Shown: one piece after another, positions 1 to 12,405 of the stretch
Layout of the letters: each line of letters opens with the position of its first letter
Position numbering within the stretch: the first letter of the stretch is position 1
Source of the DNA: Sordaria brevicollis
Taxonomy: Eukaryota; Ascomycota; Sordariomycetes; Sordariales; Sordariaceae
Assembly (NCBI GenBank): GCA_033439795.1
Contig: JAUTDP010000005.1
Span: forward strand, 3,377,001 to 3,441,000
Direction of reading: 5' to 3'
Length of the DNA: 64,000 nucleotides
The notes under the pieces: model-generated
The model's database searches: none
What the model saw: only the letters and a program-made list of their open reading frames with translations
What the model was told of the DNA's origin: nothing
Program-made: the position numbers and the translations under genes

Positions 1-64
1 CTTCTTTCCAGGGGTTCACAAGACATTGCAGTGGCCTTCAGAAAGGTGCCTTGTCACCCCACGC

Positions 65-98
65 TCTCTCACTCTCACTCTCACCCTCACCCTCACCC
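65..98. repeat. TCACYC microsatellite
   Basis: Six-base units of the type CTCTCA/CTCACC are repeated about six times. The reading frames that cross it give meaningless Ser-Leu-Ser or Pro-Ser-Pro runs. Confidence 0.8.
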
Positions 99-373
99 AC
101 GTCCCACGCCGCCGCCGTTTTCTCAAGGGAACACGGCGTTCTTGTGTTGGACAACATCCCACCGGTCAAGGTCAAGGGGGGAGGTCAGCACTGCCGCAGA
201 ACTGTGTTACCTCAAGGTGAAGCAAGAGCAATTGTTGGCCGAAGTCGCATTGCATCATCCCAGCATACCCTGCTAGCAGCACACCTATCAACGCGGAAAC
301 TACAGTCCAATTGTGAAATGGTACGGTTTCGGCTTCCTGGTTGGACTGAACTGGCTGGCTGGGCAATTTGGGT

Positions 374-428
374 AAGTCCTGGTCCTGGTCCTGGTCCTTG
401 TCCTTGTCTGTCTCTCTCTCTCTCTCTT
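374..428. repeat. CTGGTC hexamer repeat passing into a CT run
   Basis: Repeated TCCTGG units change into TCCTTG and then into a pure (CT)n tract. This is a compound microsatellite with no associated gene. Confidence 0.8.
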
Positions 429-3102
429 TCGCTACCAGCCGCTCGCTGCTCACTAAATCCTCGACAATCTTTGGGAGCTGGGAAGGTGTTCAACAAACTT
501 CCAATCCCAGCATATCCAATGGGACACAGCAGACCACTCACTCCCAAGCAAGGAAACAAGCTGTTTCTCTAGGCTGTCCCAGCTCCCAGCAGCTTCACCA
601 CCACCACCACCACCAAAAAAGCCCCTGTAAATACAGGGAGGAAGGGAGGAAGGAAGCTACCCCTACCTACCTTCAAGCCCAGCCATTGCGACAACATGCC
701 GGATACGGACTCTGGTGGTGATGCCGGTAATGGTAGGTGTGCCTGGTGCTGGTGTGGGAGGTGTGGTAGGTGAAAAAGGTGTGAATGAACCAAAAAGGCG
801 GTGAATTACCGTGGTGAATAAACATTGAAAGAGCAAATGGCATCACATCACATCGTGCTCATCTATGTAGAAGTGGGAGGCTGGAAAGGTAAGGAACTTT
901 TACTCATGAGCTTTTGCTATACTCCCTTGGAGTTGCAAGTTACAGGCGATTGTTGGGTTCAATTGGAGTCTCACTGGAGGAACGAAAAGAGCACAGATCC
1001 AAAGAAGCCAAGCGAAGATGGATGCAGTGTCTCTCTTCTTCTCGAGGTCTACCTACCTACCTACAGGAAGCGAATTGGAAGCTTGGGTTCGACTGGGTAT
1101 ACATACACGATGCATACGCGCCCCATTTGACTTTACTGACTTGACTTGACTGGACTTGACTGGTAACTGACTGCAAGTTACCATGAACGCTCCCCGTCTG
1201 CTATTGCTTGAACCTCATCAGAGGAGTTGCTTACTTACGGACACCACTGCTGACGACCGTTAGATACCATACCCCCTCTTCCATTCTACCTACATATCTA
1301 CCGTTGATAAAAGATGCAAGAAACGGACCATGTTTTCGGCATACTGTGTCGCAAAAGTAGAGAAACTTTTCACTGGCATATTGCAGGGTATACACTGTAT
1401 ACATTGTTGTCCATTCCGTTCCGTTTCGTGAGTAAGGATGGTACGGATGGTACGACACTGATATGGACACATACATCCCGCGCTCACCTTGAACGATCTT
1501 CAAGCATGGCGGGAAGCAAGCGGCGACTTTTTGATGTCGACTAAGACTTCGCCGTATTCTCCTAAAGGGGAAGGAACTGAACATTGTATATCATCACTTC
1601 GTTGGCCTCATGGTTTATGGGCAAACGAGACGGGTTGATCCGTTGATGAATGTCCAGTGTCGCCAACAACAGCGCTGAAACCATTCAACGCTAGGAATCT
1701 GCAGATATCTCCTCCGTCTCCGACATCTTTCACAAAGTTGAGTTACAGAACGAGCACGGCGAAACATGGCCTGTTACGTTCCAGCCGAAGTTCGCCTCCG
1801 CGAGTTCTCTATTCCACTATTCTCCGTCGGAGTGCCGGCCTTTCATTACCATACCTAACCTTAGCCTCTCAGCGAGTCGGTTCCACGGCATCATGGCAGT
1901 CCACCAACTCTTGCTTCAAGAAGGCAAAATCTCGCGCGGTTCGAGAAAGTTCTGGCTCCAGGAAAAACGCAAAAGTACTCTAAGTTGTGGCTCGACCACC
2001 GGTTATGGACCGGCATGCAATTACATTACAGTCCACAGAGACAGCGAAACGGACCATGGCATGTTTATTGCTGGGATTTATTGGAATCACGACATTCTCG
2101 TGGGACGTCAGTGGGCTTGCGAAGAGAGAGAAGGGGGTAGGGAGGGCGTATCGCTGATGAGGTGGCGGCTATGAGACTGGCTGGATATTGGCCTGAACAC
2201 GCCGGCGGGGAAAAGAAGATCCAACTTCGTGGTCTGTGAGATTCGTTGAGTGGCTTTTGAGGCAAAAGGTCGAGAACGAACCATCGCCAACACTTCCACT
2301 CCAATGGGCTCAACCCAGTTCGAGCCTGAAGCTTACGATGAGGCGGGAAATTGGCATGCTGCTGATGATGATGAGGTCGAGGCGAGCATGAACACCCAGG
2401 GTACTCTGGAGCCAAAGTCTGGGGCAAAATCTGGGGTATGGAGGATATTGCGCGGTCGGGCTGGACTGGACAGGAGCAACTGCTCAAAACATGGCCGTGC
2501 ATGAAACTGCTGTGAGGTCTCAATGGTCCTACTACCTACGGCGAAGGCTGATGTTGTGATGGTGATATTTGGTGGAAGAGGGTGGTGTCATCATACGGCG
2601 CTCGCAGCTCAGCTGCAGAGATACGCTTTCGTCAACTGAACACTCACATCACTAACTGAAATTGCAGTGATCTCACAGTTGCTTCCATCTTCCCTTCCAG
2701 GTTCCCCTCGGCGACGGACGCAGACCTGTGGCATTTTCCGTATCGGATCATTGTTTTCGTGCAGGAAAGAGGCAGTCGCGATGGTGATGATGGTGGTGAT
2801 GGTGGTGACTGCAGTGGTGGTGTGGTGTGGTGTCAAACGACTGCCCAGACGCGGAAGGCACGACTCGACCGGTCGGCAACCGACGCGGCAGCATGCGGGA
2901 CGGATGATGAGGGCTCAACCCTTCCTTCCATCTTCCCACTTTCAGTTTTCACCGGTCGCAGCAGGACGAATATCTCCTCACGCACAAATGTGAGGAGATG
3001 TCGGAAGATCTACCTCCAGATTCATCATCCCACACAACCTGCAAAGATTGAGGGAACCGTACTGCAAAACGCACACGCAACGCAAGAAGTAAACGCCGCA
3101 CT

Positions 3103-3130
3103 CCGACCGACCGACCGACCGACCGACCGA
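3103..3130. repeat. (CCGA)7 microsatellite
   Basis: Seven perfect CCGA units. It produces the Thr-Asp-Arg-Pro runs in local frames, which is a reason to distrust those frames. Confidence 0.9.
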
Positions 3131-3955
3131 TTTGCGACGCGACACCCGACACCCGACCCAACCGGTACCCTCCTTTTCAAAATTGAGGCCTAGACAAAGA
3201 CCGAGTCGTCATCTCTGGGGGCCAGACTGCCAGAGCCAGCATCTCGAGTGTCGCGAGGCAATGCTCAAGACCACAGCGACAGGACAAGCTAGAAGAGGAG
3301 GGTGTCAAGAGTTTCCATGGCCAAGATGGTCTAGAAGAAGAGCTGGGAACAACCACCGCCTTAAAGTGACATTCCACAGTCAGCAAGCGGGCAGCGAACC
3401 GAACCAGCCATGATCCTCAAAACGAGACAAGTCACAGCCGGAGACAAGACAAGAAGGGGGAGCGTTATCCGTCACTACTGCACCCATTTGACAGATAGGG
3501 TAGGTAGGTAACAGTTCTCCGCCGCGACCGAAACCAACAACAGGAAGCGACGCGAATGCTTCAATCAATGCCCCACAAAGTGGCTTATTATACTGCAACT
3601 CGTCCCTCTCTTTTTTTGCTGCCCACCGACTGCTGCGACTTGCGACTTGCAACTGTTGGTTCCCCTCGCTTCCTGTTGCACGACGTTACACGGCCGCTGG
3701 CTGATATGAGGTCCTGTCCTCGACACACACCCTTTGAACTTGGCAATTCAGAGAGAGAGGTTCTGGAGCAAAAGCAGTGGATGGGTGAAAGTTTGAACCA
3801 CTTGCGCGGCAGCTGCGCCTTGAACGAGTGTGGCTCTCAACACAAACCGCAACAAAAACCACAAACCACAGAAACACAACACAGCACATGCACACGACGC
3901 CAGTCTTACGTCGGGCGGGACGATCGGTCAACGATAGGAGCCGCAGGGTTTGTGG

Positions 3956-3982
3956 GGATGTGGATGTGGATGTGGATGTGGA
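3956..3982. repeat. GATGTG microsatellite
   Basis: Four to five GATGTG units. It encodes a Met-Trp run in the long frame 3556-4530 and shows that frame is probably fortuitous. Confidence 0.85.
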
Positions 3983-6418
3983 AGGAGAAGGAGGGGGAAT
4001 GGTTCAAGAAACTGAGCCTGCTAGCCAACCTTCATCTCATCTCATCTCCACGGGACGGAAACACAGGAGATGGATGGATGGATGATATGCGGGACCCTCT
4101 GTGCATCAAGCAAGTCGCCCGGAAAAAGGCATCAGTGTCAGGGTCAAGGATAGGAAACAGGTTTCTGCTTGCCGCTCGCCAGCCCACCTACCTACCTCCT
4201 GTTCGTTCGCTGTGCTGTGCGAAGGGTCAGCAAGCAGCAAGCAGCAAGCAGCGGGCAAAGCAGAAATCTGGGGAAGAGATACGGCGTGGAGATGGTTCCC
4301 CCTTCTTTGTGGGAGAGGGTGAGCTGCTGCTAACTGGTGTTTACCTGACCCATATCTTATTCCCGTTTTCTTTCCCAGGTTCATCCTGCAGCCATGTTGC
4401 TTGCGATCTACAGTCCTGCCTGCCCCTTTTCAATAATGGCAGTGAAATGGATGGATGGGTCGACGGTCAGTTTCAAGAATCCCGACTTCTGCCCATCTGG
4501 GTCGAGGATGATGTGATTCGACTTTGTTGACGAAAACGCCCACCGCGCAGCGCCTCTCTGCATCTCGACCCGCTTATCCTCAGGCATGGATGACTTCAGG
4601 GGGGTTATGTACTGCCCTGCGTCGAGGGTTCAGTTCCAAAGGATGATGGCAGATTGCCTTATCTCACACTCGAGACCGTTATCTTTTGCTCCTTTCCGAC
4701 GGAGGGCGGCGGCGGCGGCGGCGTCGACGGTACACCGCTTGCCGCTATCGCTAGGTCAGGGGTCTAGTCGTTTTCAGCTTTTCAGGATACGGTATCCGAT
4801 GCCTTCTTCAACAAGTGTGCTGAATGTCATTGTCGCCGCCGTTTTCCTTTTTTTTTTTTTCCCCATGTTGTCGTCACACACACTGACTGACTGTCCGTTC
4901 ATTAGTGACAGTGATATCTTCGAGATGAGATTGCAGTCGCTTTTTCACAATGCTTGCAATACCTATGTATGGGTGTCGGACCCGTACGCGGCGTTGCAAC
5001 ATTGCAACATTGTGCGCCCCACTATAAAACATCACCACCATCACCAAAAAAAAAAACCTAACACAACCTCAAGCGGACGCTACCAATCGCCCGCGACATG
5101 TCAAAACTCTAGCCCGTCAACCAAGCCCTCCCACGGTCCCACCATCCACGAATCGTAATGGAGGATCCCACCCAGTCAACTTCGTTGGGGGTCACATAAC
5201 AAGGGCAAAGTTCTGCAGAGTTCAGCGACACCCCCTCTGCCCCTATTTCCGTCAGCGCTTGTCGTTGTGGTAAGATTGCGAAAGTGAAGATTTTTCTTAA
5301 CGAGTTGCTGCACGTCAGTCTTTTGGGTAAGAGGTCAAGCAAGGGTCGGTCGTTGGCGGCCATCGGTGGCGATTGGCGACTTGGGTTGACGAAAGAACTG
5401 TCCACTCATCTTTTGAGATTTCGAAGAAGTGAGTGGCAGAATGGATGGTTGCCTTCTTTTTCGCCCTTTCCTAACGTAACGTTTTGAAGACCGTCCGTTG
5501 TCTTTGCCAAGAAGAAATAGTTTTACAGTCAAAAACATCCGGCGTTGCGCCGCCGGTCAACGGACTCATGTACGGAGGTAAGCCCGGGCGCCGCATGCCG
5601 CATGCTCGTTGAAACGATGTCTGGACTTTGAGAAAGCACCACCATCACGACGGCCGGAGATGGTGACCGTTTTTGCTACCAATAACGGGAGAACGGATCA
5701 CTTTTAGCGACTTCAGTTAAAGCTATTTTGGGCTGACTTGCCAGTGTAGTGTCCACTATCGACGTAACTCCGGCCGGGTCAGGTAGGGAGGTCCAGTCGG
5801 TCTGGAACGGAAGACTTGGACCCAAAAAAAACAAGACCCCGCACGGCCCGATGCTAGACGTCGGGTCTCCGTTCTAGGTAGACAAGCTCCGGTGAATCAC
5901 AATGGAGCTCTGGAGCTCTGGAGCCCTTGCCGTTCGGGCGCTTTGTCTGTTTTGAGAGGCTCTGGGAATTTTTTTCATACAATTTGAGTTCTTAAAGAGA
6001 GACCCAGCAGTTCAGCAGTTCAGTTGGGCGCCAACCCACTTGTGTAAAAAGAAGGGCAGTGGATGAGTGGATGGTCCAATGGATGTGTCGACTGTCGATA
6101 ACAGATTGCCATTCCTGGTGGATTTGTAGGAGACACGTCAACTGGCTGGCCGTTTTTTTATTATTTTTATTGACTACCAAAAACTTATGTTACAGGGACA
6201 TGGCATGTTGGACTTTCCAAAAAAGTTCGAGATGGTCCATCTTGGATGGTTTGGTGGTGGTGGAGGAGTGAACCGAATAATGACCGTTTTTTTCACTACA
6301 GTTCGAGATCCGTTCAAGAGTCAAGACGTCGAGATCTTTCTACTAGGTAATCTGCATCTCATCTCACCGGGCATCTAGGGCATCACATCTGCAGCGGCGG
6401 CAGCAGGCATGTATGTAC

Positions 6419-6439
6419 AGAGAGAGAGAGAGAGAGAGA
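6419..6439. repeat. (GA)n microsatellite
   Basis: About ten GA units shortly upstream of the transposon block. Confidence 0.85.
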
Positions 6440-6761
6440 TTGCACTTTCATCAGTTCTGTTAATCTTCAAATGGGCCTCCCCGCTTCCGTATATGATCAT
6501 GCTGATAATACTGTAGTAGCAGTACATTCAGTCATTCTCTTGGACAGTTGATCAAGCCCAGACGGACAGTCACGGACAGTCACGGACTTGTAACTTGTAA
6601 GGCGACAACAACTATCACGCCACTTTCGCGACCCGCTGTTACGAACATTCGCTTCCGTCGCTTCCAGCGTCTTGGGTGTGCTCCCTTGCCATGCTTGCCA
6701 TGCTTTCCACTTCTAAAGGCGATGAAGTTGATGATGTTATAGGCGGACAGCAAAGGGCAAA

Positions 6762-6791
6762 GGGCGCGTTTCATTTTTCCAACCGTTGATC
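6762..6791 (+). repeat. Left terminal inverted repeat of element C
   Basis: It matches the reverse complement of 26361-26390 at about 28 of 30 positions and starts GGGCGCGTTTC. It lies in DNA of normal composition just outside the AT-rich core. Confidence 0.75.
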
Positions 6792-8129
6792 GAGTCGGTT
6801 GATCTAGGTACAAAGCTAAAATCTGCAGTGTGTACAGGGATGAGCTTGTACCATTTATCTTTTTTCTTTTTTTTCTTACTGCATAGTAGCGCCTATAAGG
6901 TTTAGTAAGCGAAACTATACGATTAGGGTCCACAATAGATCGAGATCCTTAGTAATAGGCTCGATATAGCTTCGTTTTGTAAAACTATAGAGCTGTAATT
7001 ACTATAACGGGCTCGATATTGAAACTATTCACAAATAGGGATATTATTTCGATAATTAAAAGGCTCGTCTACGAATTAGTATAATTACTATTTTTTTTCT
7101 AGGTATAATTATTAATCTAAATAAGCGTAAAGACTTTAAAGGTTAAAGGGGGATATTAATAAGAATATAAATAATAATCTACTATAATAATTACTATAAA
7201 CGAATAAATTATAATAATTATACTTCTAATTTATATTATTATCTATAATAATAAAAGAATATATAAAATAGCTAATTAAGAATATAATCGAATATACCCA
7301 ATTGAATAGAATCGAATAGAATAAAATCGAATAGAATAAAGTCGAATAAAATAGAATTAAATATAAATATAGGTATTAATTCTATATTCTTATTAATTCA
7401 AATCCTTTATTACTAATACTTTTAATACCCTTATTAACTCTTTACTTACCTTCTTTACTTACTTACTATATCTCTCCCTATTTCCAGCTTTATAAATAAC
7501 GTTAATTATATTAATAATAATATTTTTAATTTAGACTACTTTATCTATAATAACCCGCGTAACCCAATAACTTTAATTAAATAGGAGAATAACCTTATTA
7601 ATATCCTTAATTTTAATATTATACCGTTAAATTATAGTAATACTTTCGAATATAGTATTATAATTATATAACCTTCTATAAATTTCACGGTTATTAACCA
7701 CCGCCCAATTACCCCGCCGCTTAATCGATACGAACCTATCTTCCTTCCTTATATTAACCGTATTAATTACTGTATATATATAACCCGGCTACTTACCCGC
7801 CCTCCCTCTCCCTATCCTTTTACTACGCGCGCTCCTTTATAATTAATTCGGGGTATTAGTCGCGGTAGAAGTAAAGGCGGGATTAATTATAGTATAATTA
7901 ATATTATAATTTATTCCCCCCTTCGATTTAAAATCCCTCCCGGATTTTACGAATTTAAGGGAATAAACCCTACCCTAACCACTAATATTATTATTACTAC
8001 CCCCCCTCGTAACGATAATAATAATAACGAATTCCCTAATATTTTTAAATTTATATTAAGGTCGCGACCTCCCCCTAATACTTAATAGTTAATCGACCCG
8101 CTAACTTCTATTATTATTATTATTACTAG

Positions 8130-9130
8130 CGGTAAAAGTAATGTATATTAATAAAACGATTAAAAAAAATTATTTATAATTACGTTAATGGATATAATTA
8201 AATAGGGGATATTTTATAGGGAATTGAATAATTAATTAAAAAAAACCCTTACTAAAATTAAAGAAGTATTAATTACTAAATAACCAAACGTCGAATAGGG
8301 GTATAACCGGCTATATAACTATTAAAATAATTATAAAAATAATTACCGATTATAAATAGAATTTTTTTAAAAGATTAAAATTTCTTTTAACGAATTAATT
8401 ATTCGATTAAAAATTAATCAAAATACGTAAAATTCCTTCCTAAAAAGTAAACCCCCGGGTTTATTATAATTAAAGATAACGCCGTTAAAGTATTATAAAG
8501 AATATACTTAAACTTTTACCCTTAATTAGGCGATTAATAAATATATTATCCGATTAAAATAACGGTTAAAGGAGTAATTAAATAAGTAGGGGATTAAAAA
8601 AATCGAAGGGGTATTAATTTAAAAAAAAGAGAAGGGGAAGAAGAGAAGGGAATCGATAAAAGAATTAATATTTAATACCGATTAGGAAATCCCCCCCTAT
8701 ATATAATTATTATTAAAAAAAAGGTTGACCGCCGTTAATAATATAATTAAATTAGCCGATTTTATATCCGACGTTTAAAAATATTTATTATATAATATAT
8801 TCTCTTCCTCTTTTATTATTACGGTTAGCCCTTCTAATATTATTATCTTTATTATTACCCCGGCGGCGGCGGCTCTTAAGTAGGCTTACGATTGTAATTT
8901 CGAAGTTTACTTCCTTATATTAATAAATAATTCGCCGTACTGCCGTATTTATTGGGGCGATAAAAGGGAATTTTTAAGGGGGTTAAAGAAAGATAAATCT
9001 ATAGCGCGTTTCTTTACTAATATACTATCGAGTAGGGACTTCGTTATAGAAATAGTATTAGAGGATAAATTTATATATAATTTGAAATTATTATCCGAAG
9101 AAGAGGAAGATAGACCTATTAATTTAAATT
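8130..9130 (+). pseudogene. Decayed ORF of element C, possibly the Myb/SANT-like partner protein
   Basis: One plus-strand frame can be followed for about 330 codons. It is interrupted almost only by TAA and TAG, the stops RIP makes from Gln and Trp codons, and it ends with a fully open stretch at about 8883-9128. The first half is rich in Lys, Tyr and Leu and shows a Trp/Tyr-Asn-Asn-Tyr-Lys spacing that loosely recalls Myb/SANT-like proteins of PIF/Harbinger elements. The last part contains YCRIYWGD and ends in a Glu-rich EEEED tail. PIF/Harbinger elements usually carry two ORFs, often head to head or convergent, and the transposase relic lies on the other strand, so a second-ORF role is reasonable. 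The Myb/SANT identity is an inference from weak resemblance. Confidence 0.4.
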
Positions 9131-9351
9131 AATTTTTTCTAAAATTATAAAAAATATTTTATTATTTTAATACTATTTAATAATTTTCGTTAATATAATT
9201 CTAATAATTTTATTCTTATATTCGTACGTATTATAGTAGGAAAATTATATCGTAATAAACGTTTATTATAATTCGATATATTATTATTATTATTAAGAAA
9301 TATAATAATTTTATTATTTTTTTGAAAATTTCTAAATTCAATTGTATAAGG

Positions 9352-9525
9352 TGGCTAATTTACTACCCTATATAGTGGGCTCTAGTAGTTAATTTTACTA
9401 CCTTATAATATAGGTTTTAATAGCTAATTTTATTACCCTAAAATATAAACTCTAATAGCCAATTTTATTACCCTATAATATAGGCTCTAGTAGCTAATTT
9501 TATTACCCTATAATATAGGTTCTAA
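9352..9525. repeat. 35-bp tandem repeat, five units
   Basis: Five head-to-tail units of 34-35 bp share the core AATTTTATTACCCTATAATA. The last four start at 9386, 9421, 9456 and 9491. The array lies between the two decayed ORFs of element C. Units differ mostly by C/T and G/A changes, as RIP would cause. Confidence 0.85.
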
Positions 9526-9959
9526 TCATTAATCGTATAGAGTAAAAAAAATCTAGTAAAATTAGTAAAAAAAATCTAATAATTTAAATATTCGAGTACC
9601 CGCCCGCTAGTAATTATAGCGTAAATATAAGGGTTCGGGCGCCCAATTCTAAAAACGTAGACCCTAACCCTATATATAAGGTCGGTTTTATAATATTAAT
9701 TACTCCTTTAAATTAATTCCAAAATTTATATTACCGGTATTATTCGATTTAAAATAATTTAGCCATAAGAATAATATAATTGTATTAAAATTTAAATAAA
9801 ATTTGGCTATAAAGTAATTATTATAAGGAAAATATTATACGCGCCTCCTTTTTATATATTTTAATATAAGGTTAACCGTATAATTAATTTATTTCTAAAC
9901 CGTTTACGTAAAGCGCTAATTACTATAAATTATTTATATTCGTTCTAATAAATTCTTCC

Positions 9960-10990
9960 TAAAATTTATTATATAATCGTTTTATTCAATTACTACCCCC
10001 TTTATTATATCCTCTTTTCTATTAAATTTATTAATAATAATAAAATTTATAATACTTTCATTATTATCCTCGATATTTAAACTATATAGGTCGGTTCTTT
10101 TAATTTAATTATAAAACGCTATAACCGTATATATAATATCGTATTAAATTTTAATTAAATATTCTAACGCTACTAATTTTATAATTTTAAACCGCCGCTT
10201 AATTTTACTAATTGTAATCTCTACCTTCGTATAATACTTCGAATATTTTAAATTATATAATTCCTTTCTATTCTTAAATCGCCCTCTCCTATTCTTTTAT
10301 TCAAATAAATAATATTATATAGTAATATAGGGTACGAAAATACTACGCGTTAAGTAAAACCCCGCGTTATTAAAGTAAAATTTCCCGGGTAATACTATAA
10401 ATCTAGAATCGAAGGCTAACTTTAATAATTTAAAATTATATATCAATCCCTTTACTCTTAGAAATATATACGTAAATAAATTATTAAATCCAATTATAAT
10501 AAATATATTCTATATTATATAATTTTTATAATTATACTATATATTAATTTTAACGGCTAATACCCAAATATATATTAGAATCCTATCGATAGCGCTAATA
10601 TAATTACGGAAAAATCGATTAAAAGTTCTATCCCGCAACGTATTTTCGTATACTATATCGGAATTTAATTATATAATAACTTAAATATATAGAAGGATTA
10701 TAGCGCGTAATATATTATTAAAATTTCGATTAATAGTACCGGTACTATAACTAAATCGATACGCGGCATTTTAATAAATTTTATTATAATTATAAATATA
10801 TAAGAAGGTTATAAACTTTAATTTAAAGGATATCCCCCTTATATTACGGATATTAATATTTCGAAATATCTAATTAATTAATTATATAAACGGATAGTAT
10901 TTTATATAATACAAATCGAACAATTTTAATTCTTAATTATAGTAGAATGTATTTCGAATAATTACCTCTCCTTTAAATCGATTTATATAA
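9960..10990 (-). pseudogene. PIF/Harbinger DDE transposase relic (DDE_Tnp_4 type)
   Basis: The minus strand holds a frame broken by RIP-type stops that still reads like a HARBI1/PIF nuclease. An N-terminal part resembles the helix-turn-helix region of these enzymes: AAYRFSYSTGTINRNF at about 10720-10770 has no stop at all. The first catalytic Asp lies in an AID box (GAT, plus-strand bases 10585-10587). The second falls in GKFYFNNAGF at about 10358-10390, where the expected Asp-Ala-Gly reads Asn-Ala-Gly, exactly a GAC to AAC RIP change. The third acidic residue is in KVEITI (GAG, plus-strand 10219-10221), followed by KIKRRFKIIK, the usual basic helix after the Glu. The protein is certainly non-functional. 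The 5' end lies just inside the insertion site of element B. Confidence 0.7.
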
Positions 10991-11062
10991 ATTAACCCCT
11001 ATACCGTATTATAACTACCGCGAATATATATAAAAGTTAATATAATAATAATAATTAATATA

Positions 11063-11067
11063 ATTTA
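11063..11067. repeat. Target site duplication of element B, left copy (ATTTA)
   Basis: ATTTA directly precedes the outer end of the left LTR. An identical ATTTA follows the outer end of the right LTR at 25947-25951. Confidence 0.8.
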
Positions 11068-11307
11068 TGTAAAGGGCACAATACAATTGGCATAGATGTT
11101 GGGTCTTAACGAATCGATAAGGTTCTACGAAGAGGGAAAGGGAGGAAGGGAGGCGCCTTCTAGGCGGTATTAATTAACTATCCTTTTGAGGATTGGGGCA
11201 CGGGCCACTCTATTTGCCGTAGCGGTAAGGACCGCGATTAGCGGCCCGACTGGTAATACGATTAGTAATACTAATTAAATTTAATTATAAGTATTAACCC
11301 TATAATA
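11068..11307 (-). repeat. 3' LTR of element B
   Basis: 240 bp, reverse orientation. The outer part (from 11068) keeps many CpA/TpG words such as GGGCACAATACAATTGGCAT, while the inner part is heavily RIP-mutated. It has two copies of a 12-bp AGTCGGGCCGCT-type unit, one fewer than the LTRs of element A. Confidence 0.85.
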
Positions 11308-11329
11308 TTAGCCTCCCCCTTCTCCCCTA

Positions 11330-12153
11330 ATTAATAATATTATATATAAATAAGTATATAATTATATAGACCCTAAATATTAAACGATAGGCTACTACTG
11401 CGCGTATTTCTAATATATATTCTACGCCTCTTTCCCTCTTTCTTTCTTTCTCTTCTTCCTTCCTTTAATTTATTAAATAATTAAAATTATAAATATTAAT
11501 ATAGGCGCGCCTTTACTAATATACGCCGAACGTATTTTTAATATCTTTATTATTTTTATTATTATTATTATCCTTCTTATTAATCCTTTTATAAACGTAT
11601 TAATTAATTATTAATCAATCGCTATTAAAATAAATACCCCCGCTATTATTACCTAATTCGAATTTTTCCGCAAATTCTTAATTTTATAAAAAGCTATTAA
11701 CTTACTTACCCCGCCGTTTATTTTTATTCCCGCCTTTCGCCGTAGTAAGGGCGCCGCTAAGGTCACTACTTTTAAATTTATTACCCCGCTAAAGCCCCGC
11801 TAAATTCGGCCTAATACTACCGCCGCTAATATAATTAATAAATTTACTCCCGATAATATTCGCGAATACGTCCTATCCGGGGCCGAGCTTTAAAATTTTT
11901 AATATAAAGGCTATTTAATTAATAGGTATAATTATATTATATTTAATAAGGGCTCCTTTATTTTTATATATTTATTTTATTAATATGCTTATAAGGGTTA
12001 CGAACCCGTTCTTATTTAAATTTAATTTACCTTTAAAGTTTAATACGTTAAAGGGTATATATTTAGAAATTCCCACAACGGTTACTTCGCTATATTTAAA
12101 ATTTTATTAGGATTTTAAATTTTAAAGAAATAAGGCTTTATTCTTATATAAAT
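11330..12153 (+). pseudogene. Antisense ORF of element B, first part
   Basis: In the direction opposite to pol, one frame runs through this region with only RIP-type stops (TAA/TAG at positions likely to have been Gln). Recognisable shared words with the copy in element A are FTPD-IR-YVL, YNYII-NKG and YAYKGYEPV. The frame continues after element A at 19613. I do not recognise the protein and assign no function. Agreement of amino-acid words between two independently mutated copies is the evidence that it was once coding. Confidence 0.45.
12149..12153. repeat. Target site duplication of element A, left copy (TAAAT)
   Basis: TAAAT directly precedes the 5' LTR. The same TAAAT is found at 19608-19612, immediately after the 3' LTR. 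Confidence 0.85.
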
Positions 12154-12405
12154 TGTTATGGGGCTGATGCCCGTGGCTGAGTCTAACTGGCACTGCCAGT
12201 CGTGCCGCCAGTCGGGCCGCTAGTCGGGCCGCTAATCGCGGTCCTTGCCGCTACGGTAAGCGGAATGGCCCATACCTAATCCTCAAAAGGATAATTGATT
12301 AATACCGCCTAGAAGGCGCCTCCCTTCCTCCCTTTTCCCTTCCGTAGAACTTTATTAATTCGTTAAGACCTAATATCTATATTAATTATATTATACCCCT
12401 TTATA
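12154..12405 (+). repeat. 5' LTR of element A
   Basis: Starts TGTTATGGGGCTGATGCCCG and ends CCCCTTTATA, where the 3' copy still has the original TTTACA. It contains three 12-bp AGTCGGGCCGCT-type units. The first ~150 bp keep abundant CpA/TpG, while the last ~105 bp have none. Confidence 0.9.

Larger units (their letters stand above)
1..6758. other. Gene-poor unique-looking DNA, no supported gene
   Basis: No reading frame here looks like a conserved protein. The longest open frame (3556-4530, plus) is built partly on a GATGTG repeat giving alternating Met-Trp, has no recognisable domain and no clear promoter or intron context. The stretch is rich in short tandem repeats (TCACYC, CCGA, GATGTG, GA) and in TACCTACC/GGTAGGTA words that are common in Neurospora-like intergenic DNA. 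A TATAAAA word at about 5022-5028 is followed only by very short frames. Non-coding transcription cannot be excluded. Confidence 0.6.

Noticed and set aside
3556..4530. 324-codon plus-strand frame
   Set aside because: It crosses a GATGTG microsatellite encoding Met-Trp runs, has no domain, and its composition changes along its length. It is most likely a chance frame in GC-balanced intergenic DNA.
4586..5158. 190-codon plus-strand frame with poly-Ala and poly-Phe
   Set aside because: The runs come from GCG and T homopolymers. No recognisable motif or promoter-start arrangement supports it.
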